Shown one piece after another: positions 13,011 through 27,800 of a stretch of DNA of 64,000 nucleotides. Below the pieces are notes generated by a model that was not told the origin of the DNA, made no database searches, and saw only the letters and a program-made list of their open reading frames with translations. Both the position numbers and the translations under genes were made by a program. The stretch's first letter is position 1. Each line of letters starts with the position of its first letter. The stretch comes from Colletes latitarsis (lineage: Eukaryota; Arthropoda; Insecta; Hymenoptera; Colletidae). Location: the NCBI RefSeq assembly GCF_051014445.1, contig NW_027488365.1:2480001-2544000 (forward strand), read 5' to 3'.

Positions 13011-16000
13011 TAGGTCTGGGATTTGCCCACATCAGGGTCATACTTTCGCATTTTTCACATACTTGTTGAACAGATCCTGGGTTTTTTCTGGTTTGGATCG
13101 CGCAGTAATGTGGTACCACACTGAAACAGCCCACTGAACCTGGTTTGGATCAATATTTTTGAGGATAACGCATGTTAGGTCTAGGTTAGGCCTGGGATTT
13201 GCCCTCATCAGGCTCATACTTTCGCATATTTCTTATACTTCATGGATAGATCCTGGGCTATTTCTGGATTGGATCACATAGTAATGTGGTACCACACTGA
13301 AACATTCGATTAAACCAGGTTTCGATCAATATTTTTGAGGATAACGCATGTTAGGTCTAGGTTAGGCCTGGGATTTTCACTCATCAGACTCATTCTTTCG
13401 CATTCTTCACATACTTGTTGAACGAATCCTGGGGTTTTACTGGATTCGATCACGTAGTAATGTGGTACCACACTGAAACAGTCAATTAAACCTGGTTTCG
13501 ATCAATATTTTAGAGAATAATTCATGTTAGGTCTAGGTTAGGTCTGGGATTTGCTCTCATCAGGCTCATTCTTTCGCATATTTCTCATACTTGATGGCTA
13601 GATCCTGGGCTTTTTCTGGATTGCATCACGTAGTAATGAAGTACAACACTGAAACAGTCAATTAAACCTGGTTTCGATCAATATTTTAGAGAATAATTCA
13701 TGTAAGGTCTAGGTTAGGCCTGGGATTTGCCCTCATCAGGGTCATACTTTCGCAGTTCTAACATACATGTTGACCTGATCGAGGGTTTTTTCTGCTTTGT
13801 ATCACGTAGTAAAGTGGTACCACACTGAAACAGTCCACTAAACCTGGTTTGGATCAATATTTTAGAGGATAATGCATGTTAGGTCTAGGTTAGCCCTGAG
13901 ATTTTCGCTCGTCAGACTCATACTTTCGCATTCCTCAGATACTTGTTGAACGGAACCTGGGTTTTTTCTGGTATGGTTCACGTAGTAATGTGGTACCACA
14001 CTGAAACAATCAATTAAACCTGGTTTCGATCAATATTTTAGAGAATAATTCATGTAAGGTCTAGGTTAGGCCTGGGATTTGCCCTCATCAGGGTCATACT
14101 TTCGCAGTTTTAACATACATGTTGACCTGATCGAGGGTTTTTTCTGCTTTGGATCACGTAGTAAAGTGGCACCACACTGAAGCAGTCCATTAAACCTGGT
14201 TTGGATCAATATTTTAGAGGATAACGCATGTTAGGTTTGGGTTAGGTCTAGGATTTGCCCTCGTCAGGCTCAAACTTTCGCATGTTAGGTCTAGGTTAGG
14301 CCTGGGATTTGCCCACATCAGGCTCATACTTTCCCATATTTCGCATACTTCATGGCTAGATCCTGGGCTGTTTCTGGATTGTATCACGTAGCAATGTGGT
14401 ACCACGCTGAAACAGTCAATTAAACCTTGTTTCGATCAATATTTTAGAGGAAAACGCAAGTTAGGTCTGGGATAGGTCTGGGATTCGCCCTCATCAGGCT
14501 CATACTTTCGCACACTTCACATACTCGTTTAACAGATCCTGGGTTTTCTCTGGTTTGGATCACGAAGTAGTGAGGTACCACACTGAAACAGTCCATTAAA
14601 CCTGGTTTCGCTCAATATTTTAGAAGATAACGCATGTTAGGTGCAGGTTAGGCCTGGGATTTGCCCTCATCAGGGTCATACTTTCGCAGTTTTAACATGC
14701 ATGTTGACCTGATCGAGGGTTTTTTCTGCTTTGGATCACGTAGTAAAGTGGTACCACACTAAAACGGTCAATTAAACCTGGTTTCGATCAATATTTTAGA
14801 GGATAACGCAAGTTAGGTCTGGGACAGGTCTAGGGTTTGCCCTCATCAGGCTCATTCTTTCGCATATTTCTCATACTTGATGGCTAGATCCTGGGCTTTT
14901 TCTGGATTGCATCACGTAGTATTGTGGTACCACACTGAAACAGTCGATTAAACCTGGTTTCGCTCAATATTTTAGAAGATAACGCATGTTAGGTCTAGGT
15001 TAGGCCTGGGATTTGCCCTCATCAGGGTCATACTTTCGCAGTTTTAACATGCATGTTGACCTGATCGAGGGTTTTTTCTGCTTTGGATCACGTAGTAAAG
15101 TGGTACCACACTAAAACGGTCAATTAAACCTGGTTTCCATCAATATCTTAGAGGACAGTGCAAGTTAGGTCTGGGGTAGGTCTGGGATTTGCCCACATCA
15201 GGGTCATACTTTCGCATTTTTCACATACTTGTTGAACAGATCCTGGGTTTTTTCTGGTTTGGATCGCGCAGTAATGTGGTACCACACTGAAACAGCCCAC
15301 TGAACCTGGTTTGGATCAATATTTTTGAGGATAACGCATGTTAGGTCTAGGTTAGGCCTGGGATTTGCCCTCATCAGGCTCATACTTTCGCATATTTCTT
15401 ATACTTCATGGATAGATCCTGGGCTATTTCTGGATTGGATCACATAGTAATGTGGTACCACACTGAAACATTCGATTAAACCAGGTTTCGATCAATATTT
15501 TTGAGGATAACGCATGTTAGGTCTAGGTTAGGCCTGGGATTTTCACTCATCAGACTCATTCTTTCGCATTCTTCACATACTTGTTGAACGAATCCTGGGG
15601 TTTTACTGGATTCGATCACGTAGTAATGTGGTACCACACTGAAACAGTCAATTAAACCTGGTTTCGATCAATATTTTAGAGAATAATTCATGTTAGGTCT
15701 AGGTTAGGTCTGGGATTTGCTCTCATCAGGCTCATTCTTTCGCATATTTCTCATACTTGATGGCTAGATCCTGGGCTTTTTCTGGATTGCATCACGTAGT
15801 AATGAAGTACAACACTGAAACAGTCAATTAAACCTGGTTTCGATCAATATTTTAGAGAATAATTCATGTAAGGTCTAGGTTAGGCCTGGGATTTGCCCTC
15901 ATCAGGGTCATACTTTCGCAGTTCTAACATACATGTTGACCTGATCGAGGGTTTTTTCTGCTTTGTATCACGTAGTAAAGTGGTACCACACTGAAACAGT

Positions 16001-17341
16001 CCACTAAACCTGGTTTGGATCAATATTTTAGAGGATAATGCATGTTAGGTCTAGGTTAGCCCTGAGATTTTCGCTCGTCAGACTCATACTTTCGCATTCC
16101 TCAGATACTTGTTGAACGGAACCTGGGTTTTTTCTGGTATGGTTCACGTAGTAATGTGGTACCACACTGAAACAATCAATTAAACCTGGTTTCGATCAAT
16201 ATTTTAGAGAATAATTCATGTAAGGTCTAGGTTAGGCCTGGGATTTGCCCTCATCAGGGTCATACTTTCGCAGTTTTAACATACATGTTGACCTGATCGA
16301 GGGTTTTTTCTGCTTTGGATCACGTAGTAAAGTGGCACCACACTGAAGCAGTCCATTAAACCTGGTTTGGATCAATATTTTAGAGGATAACGCATGTTAG
16401 GTTTGGGTTAGGTCTAGGATTTGCCCTCGTCAGGCTCAAACTTTCGCATGTTAGGTCTAGGTTAGGCCTGGGATTTGCCCACATCAGGCTCATACTTTCC
16501 CATATTTCGCATACTTCATGGCTAGATCCTGGGCTGTTTCTGGATTGTATCACGTAGCAATGTGGTACCACGCTGAAACAGTCAATTAAACCTTGTTTCG
16601 ATCAATATTTTAGAGGAAAACGCAAGTTAGGTCTGGGATAGGTCTGGGATTCGCCCTCATCAGGCTCATACTTTCGCACACTTCACATACTCGTTTAACA
16701 GATCCTGGGTTTTCTCTGGTTTGGATCACGAAGTAGTGAGGTACCACACTGAAACAGTCCATTAAACCTGGTTTCGCTCAATATTTTAGAAGATAACGCA
16801 TGTTAGGTGCAGGTTAGGCCTGGGATTTGCCCTCATCAGGGTCATACTTTCGCAGTTTTAACATGCATGTTGACCTGATCGAGGGTTTTTTCTGCTTTGG
16901 ATCACGTAGTAAAGTGGTACCACACTAAAACGGTCAATTAAACCTGGTTTCGATCAATATTTTAGAGGATAACGCAAGTTAGGTCTGGGACAGGTCTAGG
17001 GTTTGCCCTCATCAGGCTCATTCTTTCGCATATTTCTCATACTTGATGGCTAGATCCTGGGCTTTTTCTGGATTGCATCACGTAGTATTGTGGTACCACA
17101 CTGAAACAGTCGATTAAACCTGGTTTCGCTCAATATTTTAGAAGATAACGCATGTTAGGTCTAGGTTAGGCCTGGGATTTGCCCTCATCAGGGTCATACT
17201 TTCGCAGTTTTAACATGCATGTTGACCTGATCGAGGGTTTTTTCTGCTTTGGATCACGTAGTAAAGTGGTACCACACTAAAACGGTCAATTAAACCTGGT
17301 TTCCATCAATATCTTAGAGGACAGTGCAAGTTAGGTCTGGG
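13010..17341. repeat. Tandem duplication of a 2166-bp unit
   Basis: Copy 1 is about 13010-15175 and copy 2 about 15176-17341. Every landmark I compared recurs at exactly +2166 (13021/15187, 14214/16380, 14225/16391), and I saw no base difference in the parts compared. The unit holds a 54-bp truncated monomer plus twelve others. Both edges lie in the tctgggatttgcccacatca block. This looks like a recent unequal exchange. Confidence 0.8.
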
Positions 17342-18047
17342 GTAGGTCTGGGATTTGCCCACATCAGGCTCATACTTTCGCGTTTTTCACATACTTGTCG
17401 AACAGATCCTGGGTTTTTTCTGGTTTGGATCACGTAGTAGTGTGGTACCACACTGAACCAGTCCATTAAACCTGGTTTGGATCAACATTTTAGAGGATAA
17501 CGCATGTTAGGTCTAGGTTAGGTCTGGGATTTTCACTCATCAGACTCATACTTTCGCATTCTTCACATACTTGTTGAACGGATCCTGGGTTTTTTCTGGT
17601 TTGGATAACGTAGTAATGTGGGACCACACTGAAACAATCAATTAAACCTGGTCTTGATAGATATTTTAGAGGATAACGCATGTTAGGTCTGGGATAGGTC
17701 TGGGATTTGCCCTCATCAGGCTCATACTTTCGCGTTTTTCACATACTTGTTGAACAGATCCTGGGTTTTTTCTGGTTTGGGTCACGTAGTAGTGTGGTAC
17801 CACACTGAAACAGTCGATTAAACGTGGTTTCGATCAATATTTTTGAGGATAACGCATGTTAGGTCTAGGTTAGGCCGGGGATTTTCACTCATCAGACTCA
17901 TACTTTCGCATTCTTCACATACTTGTTGAACGGATCCTGGGTTTTTGCTGGTTTGGATCACGTAGTAATGTGGTACCACACTGAAACATTCAATTAAACC
18001 TGGTCTTGATAAATATTTTAGAGGATAACGCATGTTAGGTCTGGGTT

Positions 18048-21000
18048 AGGCCTGGGATTTGCTCTCATCAGGCTCATTCTTTCGCATATTTCTCATACTA
18101 CATGGCTAGATCCTGGGCATTTTCTGGATTGCATCACGTAGTAATGAAGTACAACACTGGAACACTCAATTAAACCTGGTTTCGATCAATATTATTGAGG
18201 ATAACGCATGTTAGGTCCAGGTTAGGCCTGGGATTTTCACTCATCAGACTCATACTTTCGCATTCTTCACATACTTGTTGAACGGATCTTGGGTTTTTTC
18301 TGGTGTGGATCACGTAGTAATGTGGTACCACACTGAAACAATCAATTAAACCTGATCTCGATAAATATTTTAGAGGATAACGCATGTTAGGTCTGGGTTA
18401 GGTCTAGGATTTGCCCTCATCAGGCGCATACTTTCGCATATTTCTCATACTTCATGGCTGGATCCTGGGCTATTTCTGGATTGGAGCACGTAGTAATGTG
18501 GTACCACACTGAAACTGTCCATTAAACCTGGTTTGGATCAATATTTTAGAGGATAATGCATGTTAGGTCTAGGTTAGCCCTGAGATTTTCGCTCGTCAGA
18601 CTCATACTTTCGCATTCCTCAGATACTTGTTGAACGGATCCTGGGTTTTTTCTGGTATGGTTCACGTAGTAATGTGGTACCACACTGAAACAATCAATTA
18701 AACCAGGTCTTGATAAATATTTTAGATGATGACGCCTGTTAGGTCTGGGTTAGGTCTAGGATTTGCCCTCATCAGGCTCATACTTTCGCATATTTCTCAT
18801 ACTTCATGGCTAGATCCTGGGCTATTTCTGGATTGGATCACGTAGTAATGTGGCACCACACTGGAACAGTCAATTAAACCTGGTTTCGATCAATATTTTA
18901 GAGGACAATGCAAGTTAGGTCTGGGTTAGGTCTGGGATTTGCCCACATCAGGGTCATACTTTCGCATTTTTCACATACTTGTTGAACAGATCCTGGGGTT
19001 TTTCTGGTTTGGCTCGCGCAGTAATGTGGTACCACACTGAAACAGCCCACTGAACCTGGTTTGGATCAATATATTAGAGGATAATGCATGTTAGGTCTAG
19101 GTTAGCCCTGAGATTTTCGCTCATCAGACTCATACTTTCGCATTCTTCAGATACTTGTTGAACGGATCCTGGGTTTTTTCTGGTATGGTTCACGTAGTAA
19201 TGTGGTACCACACTGAAACAATCAATTAAACCAGGTCTTGATAAATATTTTAGATGATAACGCATGTTAGGTCTAGGTTAGGCCTGGGATTTGCCCTCAT
19301 CAGGGTCATACTTTCGCAGTTCTAACATACATGTTGACCTGATCGAGGGTTTTTTCTGCTTTGTATCACGTAGTAAAGTGGTATCACAGTGAAACAGTCC
19401 ACTTAACCTGGTTTGGATCAATATTTTAGAGGATAACGCATGTTAGGTCTAGGTTAGCCCTGAGATTTTCGCTCATCAGACTCATACTTTCGCATATTTC
19501 TCATACTTCATGGCTAGATCCTGGGCTATTTCTGGATTGGATCACGTAGTAATGTGGTACCACACTGGAACAGTCAATTAAACCTGGTTTCGATCAATAT
19601 TTTAGAGGACAATGCAAGTTAGGTCTGGGTTAGGTCTGGGATTTGCCCACATCAGGGTCATACTTTCGCATTTTTCACATACTTGTTGAACAGATCCTGG
19701 GTTTTTTCTGGTTTGGATCGCGCAGTAATGTGGTACCACACTGAAACAGCCCACTGAACCTGGTTTGGATCAATATTTTTGAGGATAACGCATGTTAGGT
19801 CTAGGTTAGGCCTGGGATTTGCCCTCATCAGGCTCATACTTTCGCATATTTCTTATACTTCATGGATAGATCCTGGGCTATTTCTGGATTGGATCACATA
19901 GTAATGTGGTACCACACTGAAACATTCGATTAAACCAGGTTTCGATCAATATTTTTGAGGATAACGCATGTTAGGTCTAGGTTAGGCCTGGGATTTTCAC
20001 TCATCAGACTCATTCTTTCGCATTCTTCACATACTTGTTGAACGAATCCTGGGGTTTTACTGGATTCGATCACGTAGTAATGTGGTACCACACTGAAACA
20101 GTCAATTAAACCTGGTTTCGATCAATATTTTAGAGAATAATTCATGTTAGGTCTAGGTTAGGTCTGGGATTTGCTCTCATCAGGCTCATTCTTTCGCATA
20201 TTTCTCATACTTGATGGCTAGATCCTGGGCTTTTTCTGGATTGCATCACGTAGTAATGAAGTACAACACTGAAACAGTCAATTAAACCTGGTTTCGATCA
20301 ATATTTTAGAGAATAATTCATGTAAGGTCTAGGTTAGGCCTGGGATTTGCCCTCATCAGGGTCATACTTTCGCAGTTCTAACATACATGTTGACCTGATC
20401 GAGGGTTTTTTCTGCTTTGTATCACGTAGTAAAGTGGTACCACACTGAAACAGTCCACTAAACCTGGTTTGGATCAATATTTTAGAGGATAATGCATGTT
20501 AGGTCTAGGTTAGCCCTGAGATTTTCGCTCGTCAGACTCATACTTTCGCATTCCTCAGATACTTGTTGAACGGAACCTGGGTTTTTTCTGGTATGGTTCA
20601 CGTAGTAATGTGGTACCACACTGAAACAATCAATTAAACCAGGTCTTGATATTTTAGATGATAACGCATGTTAGGTCTAGGTTAGGCCTGGGATTTGCCC
20701 TCATCAGGCTCATACTTTCGCATATTTCTCATACTTCATGGCTAGATCCTGGGCTATTTCTGGATTGGATCACGTAGTAATGTGGTACCACACTGAAACA
20801 ATCAATTAAACCTGGTCTTGATATATATTTTAGAGGATAACGCATGTTAGGTCTGGGATAGGTCTAGGATTTGCTCTCGTCAGGCTCATACTTTCGCATA
20901 TTTCTCATACCTCATGGCTAGATCCTGGGCTATTTCTGGATTGGATCACGTAGTAATGTGGTACCACACTGAAACAGTCAATTAAACCTGGTTTCGATCA

Positions 21001-24000
21001 ATATTTTAGAGGATAACGCAAGTTAGGTCTGGGATAGGTCTGGGATTTGCCCTCATCAGGCTCATACTTTCGCGTATTTTACATACTTGTTGAACAGATC
21101 CTGGGTTTCTTTCTGGCTTGGATCACGTAGTAGTGTGGTACCACACTGAAACTGTCCATTAAACCTGGTTTCGATCAATATTTTTGAGGATAACGCATGT
21201 CAGGTCTGGGATAGGTCTGGGATTTGCCCTCATCAGGCTCATACTTTCGCGTTTTTCACATACTTGTTGAACAGATCCTGGGTTTTTTCTGGTTTGGGTC
21301 ACGTAGTAGTGTGGTACCACACTGAAACAGTCGATTAAACGTGGTTTCGATCAATATTTTTGAGGATAACGCATGTTAGGTCTAGGTTAGGCCGGGGATT
21401 TTCACTCATCAGACTCATACTTTCGCATTCTTCACATACTTGTTGAACGGATCCTGGGTTTTTGCTGGTTTGGATCACGTAGTAATGTGGTACCACACTG
21501 AAACATTCAATTAAACCTGGTCTTGATAAATATTTTAGAGGATAACGCATGTTAGGTCTGGGTTAGGTCTAGGATTTGCCCTCATCAGGCTCATACTTTC
21601 GCATGATTCTCATACTTCATGGCTGGATCCTGGGCTATTTCTGGACTGGATCACGTAGTAATGTGGTACCACACTGAAACAGTCAATTAAACCTGGTTTT
21701 GATGAATATTTTAGAGAATAATTCATGTTAGGTCTAGGTTAGGCCTGGGATTTGCTCTCATCAGGCTCATTCTTTCGCATATTTCTCATACTACATGGCT
21801 AGATCCTGGGCATTTTCTGGATTGCATCACGTAGTAATGAAGTACAACACTGGAACACTCAATTAAACCTGGTTTCGATCAATATTATTGAGGATAACGC
21901 ATGTTAGGTCCAGGTTAGGCCTGGGATTTTCACTCATCAGACTCATACTTTCGCATTCTTCACATACTTGTTGAACGGATCTTGGGTTTTTTCTGGTGTG
22001 GATCACGTAGTAATGTGGTACCACACTGAAACAATCAATTAAACCTGATCTCGATAAATATTTTAGAGGATAACGCATGTTAGGTCTGGGTTAGGTCTAG
22101 GATTTGCCCTCATCAGGCGCATACTTTCGCATATTTCTCATACTTCATGGCTGGATCCTGGGCTATTTCTGGATTGGAGCACGTAGTAATGTGGTACCAC
22201 ACTGAAACTGTCCATTAAACCTGGTTTGGATCAATATTTTAGAGGATAATGCATGTTAGGTCTAGGTTAGCCCTGAGATTTTCGCTCGTCAGACTCATAC
22301 TTTCGCATTCCTCAGATACTTGTTGAACGGATCCTGGGTTTTTTCTGGTATGGTTCACGTAGTAATGTGGTACCACACTGAAACAATCAATTAAACCAGG
22401 TCTTGATAAATATTTTAGATGATGACGCCTGTTAGGTCTGGGTTAGGTCTAGGATTTGCCCTCATCAGGCTCATACTTTCGCATATTTCTCATACTTCAT
22501 GGCTAGATCCTGGGCTATTTCTGGATTGGATCACGTAGTAATGTGGCACCACACTGGAACAGTCAATTAAACCTGGTTTCGATCAATATTTTAGAGGACA
22601 ATGCAAGTTAGGTCTGGGTTAGGTCCGGGATTTGCCCACATCAGGGTCATACTTTCGCATTTTTCACATACTTGTTGAACAGATCCTGGGGTTTTTCTGG
22701 TTTGGCTCGCGCAGTAATGTGGTACCACACTGAAACAGCCCACTGAACCTGGTTTGGATCAATATATTAGAGGATAATGCATGTTAGGTCTAGGTTAGCC
22801 CTGAGATTTTCGCTCATCAGACTCATACTTTCGCATTCTTCAGATACTTGTTGAACGGATCCTGGGTTTTTTCTGGTATGGTTCACGTAGTAATGTGGTA
22901 CCACACTGAAACAATCAATTAAACCAGGTCTTGATAAATATTTTAGATGATAACGCATGTTAGGTCTAGGTTAGGCCTGGGATTTGCCCTCATCAGGGTC
23001 ATACTTTCGCAGTTCTAACATACATGTTGACCTGATCGAGGGTTTTTTCTGCTTTGTATCACGTAGTAAAGTGGTATCACAGTGAAACAGTCCACTTAAC
23101 CTGGTTTGGATCAATATTTTAGAGGATAACGCATGTTAGGTCTAGGTTAGCCCTGAGATTTTCGCTCATCAGACTCATACTTTCGCATATTTCTCATACT
23201 TCATGGCTAGATCCTGGGCTATTTCTGGATTGGATCACGTAGTAATGTGGTACCACACTGGAACAGTCAATTAAACCTGGTTTCGATCAATATTTTAGAG
23301 GACAATGCAAGTTAGGTCTGGGTTAGGTCTGGGATTTGCCCACATCAGGGTCATACTTTCGCATTTTTCACATACTTGTTGAACAGATCCTGGGTTTTTT
23401 CTGGTTTGGATCGCGCAGTAATGTGGTACCACACTGAAACAGCCCACTGAACCTGGTTTGGATCAATATTTTTGAGGATAACGCATGTTAGGTCTAGGTT
23501 AGGCCTGGGATTTGCCCTCATCAGGCTCATACTTTCGCATATTTCTTATACTTCATGGATAGATCCTGGGCTATTTCTGGATTGGATCACATAGTAATGT
23601 GGTACCACACTGAAACATTCGATTAAACCAGGTTTCGATCAATATTTTTGAGGATAACGCATGTTAGGTCTAGGTTAGGCCTGGGATTTTCACTCATCAG
23701 ACTCATTCTTTCGCATTCTTCACATACTTGTTGAACGAATCCTGGGGTTTTACTGGATTCGATCACGTAGTAATGTGGTACCACACTGAAACAGTCAATT
23801 AAACCTGGTTTCGATCAATATTTTAGAGAATAATTCATGTTAGGTCTAGGTTAGGTCTGGGATTTGCTCTCATCAGGCTCATTCTTTCGCATATTTCTCA
23901 TACTTGATGGCTAGATCCTGGGCTTTTTCTGGATTGCATCACGTAGTAATGAAGTACAACACTGAAACAGTCAATTAAACCTGGTTTCGATCAATATTTT

Positions 24001-24899
24001 AGAGAATAATTCATGTAAGGTCTAGGTTAGGCCTGGGATTTGCCCTCATCAGGGTCATACTTTCGCAGTTCTAACATACATGTTGACCTGATCGAGGGTT
24101 TTTTCTGCTTTGTATCACGTAGTAAAGTGGTACCACACTGAAACAGTCCACTAAACCTGGTTTGGATCAATATTTTAGAGGATAATGCATGTTAGGTCTA
24201 GGTTAGCCCTGAGATTTTCGCTCGTCAGACTCATACTTTCGCATTCCTCAGATACTTGTTGAACGGAACCTGGGTTTTTTCTGGTATGGTTCACGTAGTA
24301 ATGTGGTACCACACTGAAACAATCAATTAAACCAGGTCTTGATATTTTAGATGATAACGCATGTTAGGTCTAGGTTAGGCCTGGGATTTGCCCTCATCAG
24401 GCTCATACTTTCGCATATTTCTCATACTTCATGGCTAGATCCTGGGCTATTTCTGGATTGGATCACGTAGTAATGTGGTACCACACTGAAACAATCAATT
24501 AAACCTGGTCTTGATATATATTTTAGAGGATAACGCATGTTAGGTCTGGGATAGGTCTAGGATTTGCTCTCGTCAGGCTCATACTTTCGCATATTTCTCA
24601 TACCTCATGGCTAGATCCTGGGCTATTTCTGGATTGGATCACGTAGTAATGTGGTACCACACTGAAACAGTCAATTAAACCTGGTTTCGATCAATATTTT
24701 AGAGGATAACGCAAGTTAGGTCTGGGATAGGTCTGGGATTTGCCCTCATCAGGCTCATACTTTCGCGTATTTTACATACTTGTTGAACAGATCCTGGGTT
24801 TCTTTCTGGCTTGGATCACGTAGTAGTGTGGTACCACACTGAAACTGTCCATTAAACCTGGTTTCGATCAATATTTTTGAGGATAACGCATGTCAGGTC
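18048..24899. repeat. Higher-order repeat, 3693-bp period (about 21 monomers)
   Basis: 18048-21206 matches 21741-24899 at +3693 (landmarks 18170/21863, 19074/22767, 20397/24090). The stretch 21207-21567 instead matches 17690-18050 at +3517, one monomer less. One copy has thus gained or lost a single 176-bp unit. A further partial copy of 20397-21206 starts the window at 1-811. Confidence 0.8.
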
Positions 24900-27800
24900 T
24901 AGGTTAGGTCTGGGATTTGCTCTCATCAGGGTCATACTGTCGCAGTTTTAACTTACTTGTTGAACGGATCCTGGCTTTTTTCTGGTTTGGTTCACGTAGT
25001 AATGTGGTACCACACTGGAACATTCAATTAAACCTGGCCTTGATAAATATTTTAGAGGATAACGCATGTTAGGTTTGGGTTAGGTCTAGGATTTGACCTC
25101 ATCAGACTCATACTTTCGCGTTTTTCACATACTTGTTGAACAGATCCTGGGTTTTTTCTGGTTTGGATCACGTAGTAGTGTGGTACCACACTGAAACAGT
25201 CCATTAAACCTGGTTGCGATCAATATTTTACAGGATAACGCATGTTAGGTCTGGGTTAGGTCTAGGATTTGCCCTGATCAGGCTCATACTTTCGCGTTTT
25301 TCACATACTTGTTGAACAGATCCCGGGTTTTTTCTGGATTGGGTCACGTAGTAGTGTGGTACCACACTGAAACAGTCGATTAAACCTGGTTTCGAACAAT
25401 ATTTTTGAGGATAACGCATGTTTGGTCTGGGTTAGGTCTAGGATTTCCCTCATCAGGCTCATTCTTTCGCATATTTCTCAAACTTGATGGCTAGATCCTG
25501 GGCTTTTTCTGGATTGCATCACGTAGTAATGTGGGACCACACTGAAACAGTCAATTAAACCTGGTTTCGATCAATATATTAGAGAATAATTCAAGTTAGG
25601 TCTAGGTTAGGTCTGGGATTTGCTCTCATCAGGCTCATTCTTTCGCATATTTCTCATACTTGATGGCTAGATCCTGGGCTTTTTCTGGATTGCATCACGT
25701 AGTAATGTGGGACCACACTGAAACAGTCAATTAACCCTGGTTTCGATCAATATATTAGAGAATAATTCAAGTTAGGTCTAGGTTAGGTCTGGGATTTGCT
25801 CTCATCAGGCTCATTCTTTCGCATATTTCTCATACTTGATGGCTAGATCCTGGGCTTTTTCTGGATTGCATCACGTAGTAATGAAGTACAACACTGAAAC
25901 AGTCAATTAAACCTGGTTTCCATCAATATCTTGGAGGACAACGCAAGTTAGGTCTGGGATAGGTCTGGGATTTGCCCACATCAGGCTCATACTTTCGCGT
26001 TTTTCACATACTTGTTGAACAGATCCTGGGTTTTTTCTGGTTTGGATCACGTAGTAGTGTGGTACCACACTGAACCAGTCCATTAAACCTGGTTTGGATC
26101 AACATTTTAGAGGATAACGCATGTTAGGTCTAGGTTAGGTCTGGGATTTTCACTCATCAGACTCATACTTTCGCATTCTTCACATACTTGTTGAACGGAT
26201 CCAGGGTTTTCTCTGGTTTGGATCACGAAGTAATGTGGGACCACACTGAAACAATCAATTAAACCTGGTCTTGATAAATGTTTTAGAGGATAACGCATGT
26301 TAGGTCTGGGATAGGTCTAGGATTTGCTCTCGTCAGGCTCATACTTTCGCATATTTCTCATACCTCATGGCTAGATCCTGGGCTATTTCTGGATTGGATC
26401 ACGTAGTAATGTGGTACCACACTGAAACAGTCAATTAAACCTGGTTTCGATCAATATTTTAGAGGATAACGCATGTTAGGTCTGGGATAGGTCTGGGATT
26501 TGCCCACATCAGGCTCATACTTTCGCGTTTTTCACATACTTGTTGAACAGATCCCGGGTTTTTTCTGGATTGGGTCACGTAGTAGTGTGGTACCACACTG
26601 AAACAGTCGATTAAACCTGGTTTCGATCAATATTTTTGAGGATAACGCATATTAGGTCTAGGTTAGGCCGGGGATTTTCACTCATCAGACTCATACTTTC
26701 GCATTCTTCACATACTTGTTGAACGGATCCTGGGTTTTTACTGGTTTGGAACACGTAGTAATGTGGTACCACACTGAAACATTCAATTAAACCTGGTCTT
26801 GATAAATATTTTAGAGGATAACGCATGTTAGGTCTGGGTTAGGTCTAGGATTTGCCCTCGTCAGGTTCATACTTCAGATATTTCTCATACTTCATGGCTA
26901 GATCCTGGGCTATTTCTGGATTGTATCACGTAGTAATGTGGTACCACACAGAAACAGTCAATTAAACCTGGTTTCGATCAATATTTTAGTGGATAACGCA
27001 AGTTAGGTCTGGGATAGGTCTGGGATTTGCCCTCATCAGGCTGATACTTTCGCGTTTTTCACATACTTGTTGAACAGATCCTGGGTTTTTTCTGGTTTGG
27101 GTCACGTAATAGTGTGGTACCGCAATGAAACAGTCGATTAAACGTGGTTTCGATCAATATTTTTGAGGATAACGCATGTTAGGTCTAGGTTAGGCCGGGG
27201 ATTTTCACTCATCAGACTCATACTTTCGCATTCTTCACATACTTGTTGAACGGATCCTGGGTTTTTGCTGGTTTGGATCACGTAGTAATGTGGTACCACA
27301 CTGAAACATTCAATTAAACCTGGTCTTGATAAATATTTTAGAGGATAACGCATGTTAGCTCTGGGTTAGGTCTAGGATTTGCCCTCATCAGGCTCATACT
27401 TTCGCATATTTCTCATACTTCATGGCTGGATCCTGGGCTATTTCTGGATTGGATCTCGTAGTAATGTGGTAACACACTGAAACAGTCAATTAAACCTGGT
27501 TTTGATGAATATTTTAGAGAATAATTCATGTTAGGTCTAGGTTAGGCCTGGGATTTGCTCTCATCAGGCTCATTCTTTCGCATATTTCTCATACTAGATG
27601 GCTAGATCCTCGGCTTTTTCTGGATTGCATCACGTAGTAATGAAGTACAACACTGAAACACTCAATTAAACCTGGTTTCGATCAATATTATTGAGGATAA
27701 CGCATGGGAGGTCCAGGTTAGGCCTGGGATTTTCAATCATCAGACTCATACTTTCGCATTCTTCACATACTTGTTGAACGGATCTTGGGTTTTTCCTGGT

